Assembly (NCBI GenBank): GCA_964035575.1
Contig: OZ037878.1
Coordinates: 558,001 to 622,000, forward strand
Length of the DNA: 64,000 bases
Direction of reading: 5' to 3'
Source of the DNA: Rhynchopus sp. YZ270_cl-10
Taxonomy: Eukaryota; Euglenozoa; Diplonemea; Diplonemida; Diplonemidae
Below the pieces are notes generated by a model, which saw only the letters and a list, made by a program, of their open reading frames with translations, was not told the origin of the DNA and searched no databases. Position 1 is the stretch's first letter; the number at the start of each line of letters is the position of its first letter. This document shows positions 51,693 through 61,346 of the stretch, in pieces. The translations under genes were made by a program, and so were the position numbers.

Positions 51693-52277
51693 TTAGAAAA
51701 TGATGTGAAAAAGGGGGAGTTGAGAGACAGAAAAAGGCTAGTGCTCTCAAGATGCGTCGTAAAAAAAAGGGGGGGGGAGGAGTGTGGAAAAAGACTACAA
51801 CATTATTTTGCAGGGGTTTTTTGTTGTAGAGATGGTGTTGTGGTTGGTTCTGTGGTGGTGATAAATTTGAATAAAAAAAATGAGAGATTGTTTGAAATAG
51901 AATGTATCTCTGGAGGTCAAAAGAGAAAGTGAAATTATTAATGCAGACACCTCCCGCTGACTCAACGTACAATGCCAGATGGATGACAAAGAGAAAAGGC
52001 TGGAATTATCCTAGCTTAGTTTGCTAAAAAAAAAAAGGTAAAACGAAGAGAAAAACAAATCCTTTTTTGCATCGTTGAAAAGAGAGAAACAATAAAAATT
52101 TCCAAAAGAGAATCTTGGACCACGCCAAAACCCCCCCAAAGCTTTTCCCCCCATTCAACCTCTACACCAACCCATTTTTTTCCCCTCATCCGATTGTCAC
52201 AGAGAGGGGGAAAAATATGGCCCTATGGGGATACCTTTTTAACCCCCCCTAAAAAAGCCCATCAGAGCTTTTTTTTT
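51693..52277. other. Spacer
   Basis: A/T-rich. A motif at about 51935-51990 (minus strand GGCATTGTACGTTGAGTCAG and GAGGTGTCTGCATTAATAAT) matches 43345-43400 and is another two-copy repeat. No gene. Confidence 0.45.
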
Positions 52278-53180
52278 TTAGGCCATTTTCGCTTTAAATT
52301 CATCGTATAGAAGAAGGGTGAGCGCGCCACCAGCACCACGAAGGATATTGAATGTTGCCCCTCTGTAGAACGCGGAGATTCCCTCATCTACTAACATGCG
52401 GCGGATGCAGTCTCTTCCACCAAGGTACATCCGCTCACGGGAACCTGACTGAAGCATGACTCTGCGTCGTACGGTGTCAAAGGGATAAGACAAAAGCCCT
52501 GCCAAAGAAGTTACCGCCTGCGCGCAAATAAACTTTGCAGTGTATGTCGAAGGGCCTACAAAATCCTTTACAACCTCCCACCCACCTAGATACACTGAAC
52601 GGTACAGAAAGATCGCAGGGATGCTGATGTAGAAGCCGGAGTAGACGCCACCAAGCACACCACCGAGTTTCAATGTTTTTGCGAAGCAGTCCACTAAGCC
52701 ACGGTATTGTCTAGTATATCCGGTTCCCATATCTGCTGCAAGCCGGGTGCGCATAACGTCGAAAGGGAGAAGTAGTGCTAGCGAAGCAGTTCCTGCCATT
52801 CCTCCCTCAAGGATGTTGCAGGCAATCCGTTTTAAAGGATCCGTTTCCCGTGAAAAGTTTGGGTTAAAAAGCGAGAAAAAATCGCGAAATGCAAAATTAA
52901 AAGCATGCACCGGGGCGTACCGGAGAACATCCACCTGGTTACCACGCCACAACGCAGTCACACCTTCCTCCTTCGCAATGCGGGTCATGCAGTTTACCGG
53001 TCCAGTAAACCTTTCCACTTCTCCCTTATTCAGCCCATAGTTGCATCCCTGGGTCTGCAGGACAAGCTTTACGCGGTCAAAAGGGGCCACAACGGTCTTG
53101 CTCAAAGCAGCAGCACCCACCCCAGCAGTGAAGCTCTGCCATATGTCGTCTATGCCGATACCGTTTAGTGTGGCAGCCAT
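52278..53180 (-). CDS. Mitochondrial carrier, ADP/ATP-translocase-like
   Basis: A 300-residue protein, the normal length, ATG at 53180. Three repeats each contain the carrier signature: VVAPFDRVKLVLQTQG, LLPFDVMRTRLAAD and SYPFDTVRRRVMLQSG. The last carries RRRVML in place of the RRRMMM nucleotide-carrier signature. Six transmembrane helices are visible. This points to exchange of ADP for ATP, or a close nucleotide substrate, across the inner membrane. The gene has no introns, unlike its neighbours. A (CT)n-rich tract ending CCTATTCCAG lies 16 nt upstream of the ATG. Confidence 0.92.
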   Translation of the reverse strand: MAATLNGIGIDDIWQSFTAGVGAAALSKTVVAPFDRVKLVLQTQGCNYGLNKGEVERFTGPVNCMTRIAKEEGVTALWRGNQVDVLRYAPVHAFNFAFRDFFSLFNPNFSRETDPLKRIACNILEGGMAGTASLALLLPFDVMRTRLAADMGTGYTRQYRGLVDCFAKTLKLGGVLGGVYSGFYISIPAIFLYRSVYLGGWEVVKDFVGPSTYTAKFICAQAVTSLAGLLSYPFDTVRRRVMLQSGSRERMYLGGRDCIRRMLVDEGISAFYRGATFNILRGAGGALTLLLYDEFKAKMA

Positions 53181-53196
53181 TTCCCACCTTTTTTGC

Positions 53197-53248
53197 CTGG
53201 AATAGGGTTGGAAAGAAAGAGAGAGCGAGAGAGAGAGAGAGAGAGGGG
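53197..53248 (-). promoter_or_regulatory. Putative trans-splice acceptor of the carrier gene
   Basis: Minus strand (CT)n microsatellite, then TTTCTTTCCAACCCTATTCC, then AG at 53198-53197, 16 nt before the ATG. CAAC resembles a branch site. Confidence 0.55.
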
Positions 53249-53797
53249 GCGGGCTGAGGTGGAGACGATTGTCTAAAGGAAGAAGAAAAAAGGTTCTAGG
53301 GAGGGGGCTCTAGGAGTGGTCAGTGTTGAATCCCTAGTGTGCAAGTGATTTTTCTTTGGTGTGTGGAAAGACACGGAAAAGAGAAAAAAAAGGGTTGGTA
53401 AGATGAAGGTTCTCGTGCTTAGATGGGACAAAGAAAAGGTAAATATCGGCGTGTCCCCTTGGTGCTCTGGAGGGGACGAATCCACAGGCAAGAGCCGAAG
53501 GTACAAAGGGATAGATGGCGGAAAGTATCAAAGAAACGATGGCAAGTATAAAAATGGACGTATTGTCTTCGTCACGGCCGGAAACGCCCAGAAACGTTCT
53601 CCCAAGTGGATGGCGTGTCTGTGGCGTATTGCAACGTAAGTTCTTTCGCTCGGCATTCAAGACGCGCAACCTGCAAGAGGGGTTTGAATGGGTTGCTATG
53701 AAGTTCTTGGTATGTTTGCTCTGTGCCGTTTTGTTCTTTTGTTTTCAGGATATTTGCTAAAAAGAAACCCATTTTTTTCAGAAAATTTTCCAAAAAG
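53249..53797. other. Spacer
   Basis: Contains a weak relative of H1 (AAGGGTTGGTAAGATGAAGG near 53388) and no supportable gene. Confidence 0.4.
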
Positions 53798-54532
53798 TTA
53801 GCGTGAAGCCTGGGGAAAGTTTTACAACAAAAAACAAAAAACAAAAAATACCTCAGCCTCGCTAACGCACCAATCCTCAACCCACTGCGGTTCCTTTAAA
53901 TGGTGAACAAGAAGGTCCATACACGTTTTCAGGTGCTGCGCTGGGCTCCTGTTATTTTGTTGTGTCGACAATCACCTGCTGCAGGATCTGTACTCAGTGT
54001 CGCCCGAAGGCTAATGTACTTAAAAGATATAGACGTAAATCGTCCTCAACTCTGGAAAGTAGCTTTTATTTGTTGTTTATGCATTCGAGTGCTGTGGTAT
54101 ACACAAAAGTTGCATCATCAAAGTTTGGGGGATAGGGTGGGTTAAGAGAACATAAAGTAGTTGGTTAGAAATTCAGTTTTTTTTTTGTTTTTCGCAAAGG
54201 AATTTTACGATACAAAAACCACCATTTCTTCACCCCACATACCAATGTGAGCACCTGAACAACGCTACAGAGCCCTGCTCGCTTGAAGGACTGTACTGCA
54301 CCATGGGGTGCAGTATCGGTGTCTCAAAACGGAACACCGGAGCCTGCATTGGGTACTCTTGAGGACACGTCACGTCCACAAAGAAAACGCCCCCAGCATA
54401 CAGCGAGCCTTCTGGCCCCACGACACACCCCTTGTAGTGGTGGTACTCGTTGTCACAAAGGTTGTCGAGCATCCACTCAAGGGAGGTGCAGGACTTTAGC
54501 TTCTGCGTCTCCTTCTTCAACCGTCGTGACAT
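53798..54532 (-). CDS. Ubiquitin-conjugating (E2)-fold protein without catalytic cysteine (UEV-like)
   Basis: Three exons: 54243-54532, 53852-53948 and 53798-53809 (coding ASR-stop), with introns of 294 nt (GTATGT...AACAG) and 42 nt (GTATTT...CCCAG), give 132 residues. Exon 1 carries the E2 core: GCVVGPEGSLYAGGVFFVDV, CPQEYPMQAPVFRF and ILHPMV (75-78). Exon 2 supplies SHWSPAQHLKTCMDLLVHHL, the classic WSPA helix, which supports the splice model. The conserved HPN triad is HPM, and the position eight residues later that holds the active Cys in E2s is Glu85. It is therefore probably a UEV/AKTIP-type non-catalytic variant. The large intron carries an R4 dispersed repeat. Confidence 0.8.
53957..54075. 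repeat. R4 repeat inside an intron of the E2-like gene
   Basis: TTGTGTCGACAATCACCTG, CTGTACTCAGTGTC, GAAGGCTAATGTACTTAAAA, TATAGACG and AAAGTAGCTTTTATTTG. The same blocks occur at 31843-31955 and partly at 19655-19720 and 32352-32395. It explains why this intron is about 294 nt while most are under 135. Confidence 0.7.
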
Positions 54533-55199
54533 ATTGTGTTCGGTGACACCACCGAGCCACCTGAAAGGGAAGGTACATTGAAGCGAAGCGGGGCATCAGT
54601 CAGATCAAACAGGGATACAGTCATGATATGAATACAAAACAAAAAGGGGGGAGGGGTTACGATTTGTGAACATTTCACCCCTAATAGTTTTCTTTGTGGT
54701 GCGGGTTAGCAACGCTGGGTTTTAATTTTGTTTTTTTTCTTCTTTTGTTGATGGGATAAATGTAGATGCCACCAAATGCAATGGCCGAGATAGGACATTT
54801 TTTGCGAAACTCTAGCTCCCGACCCCTTTTGTTGTTCTTTGAAACATCATGGTACTGTTTACAATATAAGGGGGAGAAGGGGAATAATGTTACAAGAAGA
54901 AGGGAAAAAGAAAGTGAAGTTCATCGTGCAAAACGCCTGGAGGAACGCAAAAAAGCACCGAACCCACTCCCCTTTTTGGTTAAAAAAAAGCATGGTTAGT
55001 TTGGCTTCTTCTTTGGAAATGTTAATTTACTTATTTTTTTGCACAGCGTAGTTTGTTCCCTCCCCCCCCCCCATTCTTTGTGTGTGCGCGAGTGTAGGAT
55101 TAGTGTTAGTTTGTAACAAGGTAAGACCAAAAATGTAAAAAAAAAACCTTGATATATTAATGGCGCAGAAGCAAAATGAGGGCTTGTAGCAAAAAAAAA
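54533..55199. other. Spacer
   Basis: Contains an H2 hairpin relative (about 54914-54965) and A/T-rich DNA. A CCCTTTCAG acceptor-like signal lies about 25-30 nt upstream of the E2-like start. Confidence 0.45.
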
Positions 55200-55214
55200 G
55201 GGGGGGGGGGGGGG

Positions 55215-56247
55215 TAGGGGGGTCCACGTAGAAGGAATTCCTTAAGGATTTGCTGTCCAAAACCATTTTTTTGAAATTTAGGTGAAGAAATCCACTAAAA
55301 AGGTCGTACCTGGGCGCAAATCGCCCTGGGGATCACCCAAATATCCCAATAAACCACCTGACAACCTCTACAGAGACTTTCCCGACTAAAAAAAATTGAT
55401 TTTTTTGTGAAAAACCCCTCAAAATACCGTCACGCTCGCGTCACACTTTGTGGCAAAATGCAACACTTGACAAAAAAATTCTCCGATCATATAAAACTCC
55501 ATCTAAAGACCCGAAAAACACCTCGGTCCACCTCCTCTGGGTTCCCGAGGTGGTAATATATAGTTTTACAGCTTTTTGGGGGTCCTGTGTGGGTCCCAGA
55601 TGCATTTTTCAGTGTGCGTGTGTGCCTCGAAAGCTTAAACATAGCCCCTCCTTCAAACATAGCCCGTCCTGAAAACCCCAAAAAAAGTAATATGACAGTC
55701 GTCATAGTGTCAAAATACCCCAGGAAATGACTCCCAGACCTCATGTGGGGTGAAAAATAGCATTTGGGACACTCGGTAGGCTTTTTTGGGCCATGAAATG
55801 GCATGCAACGGGTATGAGCCGGCTATGCAACACTTTGCAACACTTACTCCCGGCTAAAAACGGTTAGAAAACACGATTTTTTCATCAAAAAAAACTGATG
55901 TAAATTCAAAACACCCAAAAACCACCTCAGCCCACCTCCGCTGGGGTCCCGAGGTGGAAATGTGTGGTTTTTGCAGCTTTTTGGGGTCCTTGGGTGTATT
56001 TTTGGGGATGTGTATGTGTCTGCAACGCTTAAACTACCCGTATACCCCCCTTTTTGACATTTTCGCACTCTAAAGCCCAAAAAGTCAGAAAAAAATAAAA
56101 ATTGGTGCTCAGAAGTGCATTTTTCGTAATTTTGGGTGGTTTTCGGGTGGTTTCGGGGGGGTTTTGGGTGGTTTTGAGTGTTTTTTCGGGGGTTTTCTTC
56201 AAAAAAAGCGGTTTTGGACAGCAAAAACGGCCGGACGGACCCCCCTA
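55215..56247. mobile_element. 1.03 kb element with TAGGGGGGTCC ends inserted in a poly-G run
   Basis: The left end reads TAGGGGGGTCCACG. The right end, on the other strand, reads TAGGGGGGTCCGTCC. Subterminal inverted copies of TTTGCTGTCCAAAACC occur near both ends. G runs flank both sides (55200-55214 and 56248-56259). The interior has two or three diverged direct repeats of about 400 bp (CCACCTC...TGGG.TCCCGAGGTGG, CAGCTTTTTGGGG, CCCAGATGCA-like). No coding capacity. Same end structure and same homopolymer context as the 32941-34141 foldback, but mostly different interior. Confidence 0.7.
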
Positions 56248-57234
56248 GGGGGGGGGGGGAGAGAGGAATTCGCACGGTAGGTGCAGTACTACGCAAAATT
56301 TACCACCAGACCCTGTCTTCGTGCACCTGAAGTACAACGCCGCAGACAGGCCAAACATGCGTTGGACTCAGAGGAATGCCCGCTGTGCAGGTATCATGAG
56401 AACCAACTCCCAGCAACAAGGGGCGCCTTTTGGCGGGCGTTGTTGAGGGTGTTTGGGGTGCAAAGTTTTCCACAATTTTGATGCGCGGGTACAGAAGTGT
56501 TGTCTTGTTCTTTCATCTCTAGGAATGTAAATGTCAATCGCGTTTAACTACCACGAGGGCTTGTTCAGTGAACCCACAAGGGGTCGAAGGGGGTTGGTTA
56601 TCCCATATCTATCAAAGGTTGTGTCGACCAGGCTAAACCACTATGTTACGCTGTACGTTGTTAAATCCGAAGAAATAACACTTTAGCAGCCGCAGGAAGT
56701 TTGCTAAAAAGAGTGCCTCACGCTACACAAACCACCACCCGCGATTGACTTAGATGTTATAACAAAGAGAATTCAGAACAAAACAACACCCTGCCCCATA
56801 CACACTAAATTGTCATGCTTCAAGAGCATGCCTGGGCCAAAATTACTGTTGACAAAAAAGGCAACAAGACCACCCACAAGGAGTGTGAAATGTGCACTGG
56901 TTTTCTGGGGGAACGCAATATTTTCTTGTGTCTAGTCCTCCGCAAGCAGAGGACAGACTTTCCGGAAGGTTTCCAAAGGTCGAATTTCTTGCACTAGCTA
57001 TGCTCCCTGGGTTAAATGGCAATAGCAGTGACTGACAAAATATTCCCACCCCCCAGGTCTTCGTCCACAAACCCAGAATAGATTGATGTGGGTGAAGCCT
57101 TTCGGATTTTTGAGTTGTTGATAGAATGTCGAAGAGCGGCGAAACTTCTCATCGCAATCACGGATGCAGTTCAGATTTCACGATCCTGTGATGAGTGTAA
57201 ATGTGGGGTGTGATTAAGTTATGGTGTATAAACG
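56248..57234. other. Gene-free stretch of ordinary composition
   Basis: Not obviously repetitive. Two short frames on the plus strand look somewhat protein-like (about 56281-56481 with EECPLCRYHENQLPATRGAF and 56815-56997 with AWAKITVDKKGNKTTH). Neither has splice support or recognisable homology, so they may be remnants of a degraded gene or transposase. Confidence 0.4.
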
Positions 57235-57430
57235 CAGTACTGTAAAATCGTTTAATTTGTCACCTACAATTCTTCCGTCCCTAATACAGAAAGTATCACT
57301 CAAGGCTGTACTTTAAAAAGTAGACACAAAAAATCGCCCGACGTAATGTGAGGGGGTGACAAAATTCATTTATGACTGATATTTCAACTCGGTTAATTAG
57401 GGTGTGACAAATTAAACGATTTTCCAGTAT
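57235..57430. mobile_element. Small TIR element (MITE-like)
   Basis: The left end CAGTACTGTAAAATCGTTTA and right end (other strand) AATACTGGAAAATCGTTTAA share about 25 nt through TTTGTCAC. The CAGT-type start recalls Tc1/mariner MITEs. The flanking TA duplication is not clear. No coding capacity. Confidence 0.6.
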
Positions 57431-57899
57431 TAAAGATGAGGTTAATGAAGAAAGTGGTAATAACTATGCATTGCCGTGAAATAAGGTAGCCTTTTTTTCA
57501 CGCCACAGCGGATTTCCTGCTGCACTAATGGTTCCCAAGCGAAGCGAGGGGACCATGTATAAGTATTTACCGAGCGAAGCGAGGTGAATATTATGTGCAG
57601 CAGGTAACGAGCACGCCTGCAGAAGTTAAAAAACGGCTGCCTCATGACAAGCAATATGTAAGTTTATTCCGATTACACAAAGTAGGGGTAGTCTGCAAGC
57701 ACCAGCCAAAAAAGAGTGAGATCGGTGATCAGGGAAAACAAACACCACCACACAACAACTTGACAACCACTAAAGGAATGAATCTACACTAGTGCCTGAC
57801 AGTTAAACATATTTACATACCTTGTCTTCATCGTAACCTGCGCCTTCGCTGCTGTCAAGGTGCCTTCTCTGGGTACAGTGCCCAGTGTCCAGTACAGAA
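57431..57899. other. Spacer with a short duplicated motif
   Basis: CGAAGCGAGG-type motif occurs twice (57540-57590). Otherwise I see nothing. Confidence 0.4.
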
Positions 57900-58530
57900 A
57901 AAAAAATTCGTCTAAAAAATCGAGTACGCAAAACCACATTTTAGACATTTTAGACCCCTACAGAGGCTCAAAAGTGCCAAATTTTGCTTTTATGGCCTCA
58001 AATCGTAAAAATTAGCTACTACAGTACACGGGGTATGACCGTATTTTGGCTGAAATTTTGACTTGAAAATTTTTTTCAACATTTGCCCAATCTGAGGTTT
58101 TCTTTGGATTTTTTGGGCCATTTTATGACCTACCACGGCCAGTTTTGGGCAAAAAAGTTATTTTTTCTTTGGTCAAAAATCGCCTTGTCTAACCACTGTT
58201 TCGTGTAGGATTGTTCAAATACGTGTATTTGGTGAAACCCCAGATGGTCAAAACACCCGAATTTTGCGTTTTTTTGCATTTTTCGGTGCCCCAAGACCCA
58301 ACCCAGAGGCCAAATTTTTCCCGAAAAAAAAAATTTTTTTTTTTGAGATTTTTCGATTTTTTGCTAAGGTGATGCCCATACAAAATGTACAGGGTGCACA
58401 CAAATAGCCGTGGAATAAATTCTAGATGCTCTAAACTGCTCGTAAGTGCCTTTATTTGCACTTTTAGCCCAGTTTTGAGGTCATATGGACCCACCAAGGG
58501 CATTTTTGTGTTGTCAAAAAAAAAAAAAAA
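57900..58530. repeat. Diverged relative of the foldback-type sequence
   Basis: A/T-rich non-coding DNA with phrases such as GGGCCATTTTATGACC, GGCCAGTTTTGGGCAAAAAA and CCCGAAAAAA that echo the arms at 33.1 and 33.9 kb. The boundaries are only approximate: it starts after a CAGTGTCCAGTACAG stretch and stops at a poly-A run at 58518-58532. Confidence 0.45.
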
Positions 58531-58532
58531 CC

Positions 58533-58700
58533 CTGGTCACAGTGGCCAAATACCTGGTCACTGACCAGGTATACCTGGTCAATACCTGGTCATTGACCAG
58601 GTATACCTGGTCATGACCAGGTGTACCTGGTCAATCTGACCAGGTCAAAACCTGGTCATATTACCTGGTCAACTGACCAGGTATCCTCTGACCAGCGCAC
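58533..58700. repeat. Palindromic ACCTGGTCA minisatellite
   Basis: About fifteen half-sites of ACCTGGTCA or its complement TGACCAGGT in 165 bp, many arranged as inverted pairs with 0-3 nt between them (for example TACCTGGTCANTGACCAGGT). Orientation alternates, so the whole array can fold into many small hairpins. Confidence 0.8.
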
Positions 58701-59232
58701 GGTGAATGGGGGCACGGTTAAACGTTAGTGTAATACAGCGGAAAAATAAAGCAAACAAAAAAGGATGATTTTTCCCCCCAAAAAAAGAAAAAAAAATCAT
58801 CCTCCCCTCAAGAACAATGCTACCGCTTGCCTTTTTCTTCATTCCCTTTTTCCCCCTTCCTCTTCTACATCGCCTCTACCCCTCTCTCTCTCTCTCACCC
58901 TCTCATTTGCTGGCCGCCTTTGCTTTGGCACGTTCCAGGGCACTTGCGGCCTCCTCTTTCAATGCTCCTGTGGATGATTTTTTTTTTTTTTTTGTTGATT
59001 TGTTTCGTTTTTTGATAGAGAAAGACCTATTGGCGTGCTGCCTAAAAGGACACACTTTTTATTTACCGCCAACCCCCTCCCATCTGAGAGGTGAGAATTT
59101 TGTTTTTTTTCCTCAAAACCTCTAAAGCAGAGGACATCTCTGATCCCCTGAGAGTCAGTAGATGATCAAAGAAGGCTTGCCAGAGGAAGCCTCTCGTATC
59201 GTGCTGGAACACATTGCAACTAAAGGTTTGTC
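58701..59232. other. Spacer downstream of UCHL5
   Basis: Pyrimidine-rich on the plus strand, with a T run at 58979-58993. No gene or repeat family recognised. Confidence 0.4.
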
Positions 59233-60150
59233 CTATTTTGCATTCCCCACCCGCATACCCTTTTCAGCAAGCCCCTTCAACATTGAGACAATGAGGGGGA
59301 TGTAGTTGTGCCTTCTGCGGATGTTCTCCCTTTTGCCCTTCTCGCGTGCCTCTTGGATGCCTTGCAGATCGGATTGGAGTTGGAGCTTTTCAGCTTCGCT
59401 GGTGGCGCTGTCTGCAAGCTTGGCTTGGATGTCGACAACCCGGTCGCGGGTCACTGCGAGGAGCGAGAACATGAGCCCGTTGCCCTTGGTGTCTGCTGCC
59501 TGAACCTCAGCGACGCGCTCCTGAAGCAGCGGAATCGTTGCTGCCAGCCACTTCGACTGGTCCACATCCGCCGCTGCCAGGATCGGCCCCGACTGCAGCC
59601 CATCCAGTTCGTACACCGCCCCGGTCTTCGGGATGTACGCTGTGAAGTGATACGCATCATCGTCCTCAGAGGCTTGCCCCTCAAAGGTGAAGCATTGTGT
59701 TCTTGCGAAGGAGTTGTGCACATCACGGATGGTCTGCGGAGGGAGATTTGAGGAAAATCCTTAAAAAAACGTTGTACATACCTCCTGCGAGCCAAGGCAT
59801 TCCCCCCGCTCTGCCGACGGGAAGGACTCCGTGAATTCCTTGAAGCCCTTGAGGTGCTCTCCCACGTCGACATCATCGCGGTTGAGGAGGATGTTGATGA
59901 TGGCTTGTGTGGCGCATGCGTTTGAGACAATCTGCTTTGCGAAGTAGACGTGCGGTGCTTCCACGATGTTGACCTCACGCTTTGTTGGCTTGAATTTAAA
60001 CAAAAAGATCAGACCGTAAATCTCACCCAACCGCTTCATCTCTTCTTCATCCAAGACCGGCACCTCTGCGACCTCCACACCGTTCACCCCCATCTTGTTC
60101 ATCATCTCCGTGAACACCATTGGGTCGCTCTCAATCGTACACCAAGCCAT
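59233..60150 (-). CDS. UCHL5: UCHL5/UCH37-type ubiquitin C-terminal hydrolase
   Basis: Two exons, 59782-60150 and 59233-59732, joined by a 49-nt or so intron (GTATGT...CCGCAG) in phase 0, give about 289 residues. The family-12 peptidase core is complete: Gln73 (oxyanion), Cys79 in SNACATQAI, His152 in DDAYHFTAYIP and Asp167 in YELDG. VHNSFAR and the crossover-loop region match UCHL5. The C-terminus has the UCHL5-like domain, ENIRRRHNYIPLIVSMLKGL, which in animals binds RPN13 (proteasome) or NFRKB (INO80). It therefore probably trims ubiquitin chains at the proteasome. The start is supported by a (CT)n tract and TTTCTTTCAG 37 nt upstream. Confidence 0.95.
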
Positions 60151-60187
60151 TTTTGTGTAGTCTTTTTAAACCGCCTCTGGATAGGAG

Positions 60188-60232
60188 CTGAAAGAAAGAG
60201 TGAGTGAGAGAGAGAGAGAGAGAGAGAGAGAT
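60188..60232 (-). promoter_or_regulatory. Putative trans-splice acceptor of UCHL5
   Basis: Minus strand (CT)n, then CACTCACTCTTTCTTTCAG, with AG at 60189-60188. The (CT)n microsatellite is shared in style with the carrier gene acceptor. Confidence 0.55.
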
Positions 60233-60466
60233 GTTAGAAAAGGAAACCTAGGTTAAACCAGAATATGAAGACGATTCGGACGGAACTTTAGTTTTTTTTT
60301 TTTGTTGCTGTCGTGTGTGTGTGGGGGGCCACAAAACACATCCCCCGGTAAAATAAATTTGTAAGATGAACCTTCTGTCACCTAAAAAGGGGGGACGAAG
60401 TAAAGGAGTATTAACGGCGGCCCGCTGTACCTAGCGAAACCCCTCGGTCCGTGGAGAAAAAACAAA

Positions 60467-60512
60467 AAGGTTTGTAAGATGATCCTAAGCCTCACTATGC
60501 TTAGGTCACCTT
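60467..60512. repeat. H1 hairpin repeat, best-paired copy
   Basis: AAAGGTTTGTAAGATGAT, CCTAAGC, CTCACTAT, GCTTAGG, TCACCTT. The seven-base stem is perfect and an outer AAGG/CCTT pairing is possible. Confidence 0.8.
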
Positions 60513-60561
60513 ATATAAACGTATATTTTTTCTAAAAAAAAATGTGGATTACACTTTGCTT

Positions 60562-60726
60562 CACGACGTTGAAGTAAATTGCTTTACTTGTGGTTTTACA
60601 TGTCATTTTTTTTTTACTTGTGTTTAAGCTGTACGCTTACGTTTTTACGTGTGCCACAAGTAAACTATTTTCACAAGTAAAATTACATGTAAAACCACAA
60701 GTAAAGTCATTTACTTCAACGTCGTG
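60562..60726. mobile_element. 165-bp inverted-repeat (MITE-like) element
   Basis: Ends CACGACGTTGAAG and CTTCAACGTCGTG are exact complements. The pairing continues through AAAT.GCTTTACTTGTGGTTTTACATGT with few mismatches. No clear flanking duplication. Confidence 0.7.
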
Positions 60727-61091
60727 TTGTGAACGTCTTCCCCCACCCCTTCCCCCACCTTACCCCAACGGGGGAAAGAAAACCTAAGCTAAGTATGTAC
60801 GGTGAAGTGAGGCACCTTGCATAGTTAACGGTCGTGGTTGTATGCATAAAAGAGGGAAAAAAAATGTGATGTGGCATGCATCAAGATCTCTAAGAAAAAG
60901 AGAAAAATGGCGGTTTTCTTTGCCTTTCCCTATTGAGTGGTGGGTGGTTACTGAGGGACCCCAAAAAATAGTGAAGTTGAGAGTGGAAAAAAAAAAACGC
61001 ACTCTGACGCTCTGTTATTCGAAACTCAACACCCCCGGGGTGTTGCACTACAGGAGTTGGAAAACACTCCGGAGGGGAGAGAAAACAAAGA

Positions 61092-61133
61092 AAAGTTTGT
61101 AAGATGATCCTAAGCCTCCTGCTTAGTCACCTT
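61092..61133. repeat. H1 hairpin repeat
   Basis: AAAGTTTGTAAGATGATC, CTAAGC, CTCCT, GCTTAG, TCACCTT followed by TGATCA. Confidence 0.75.
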
Positions 61134-61346
61134 TGATCACAAACAAAAAAACAGGTACCCCCCATTCTGAAACACACAAAAAACAAAATAGAAATGCCGA
61201 ACAGAGGGGGCCTGGTACTGACCACACAAAAAAAAAAATCCACCACTTCTTCGTACCTTCTACAAAAAAAAATAAATAAAAAATAACTTATACCCTCCCA
61301 CCCCCACCCATACCCCGAAAAAAGAAACCCGGTATAAAAAAATGGA

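Larger units (their letters stand above)
60233..61346. other. Spacer with H1 repeats and an inverted-repeat element
   Basis: H1 copies at 60467-60512 and 61092-61133, a partial one near 60355-60400, and the inverted-repeat element at 60562-60726. Also a possible H2 relative near 60970-61030. No gene. Confidence 0.55.

Noticed and set aside
56281-56997. Short Cys/His-containing plus-strand frames, possible zinc-finger or transposase remnant
   Set aside because: Too short, non-ATG start for the first, no family match. Kept only as a remark in the spacer entry.
58533-58700. CRISPR-like array
   Set aside because: Half-sites alternate in orientation with 0-3 nt gaps and no unique spacers, and the DNA is eukaryotic.
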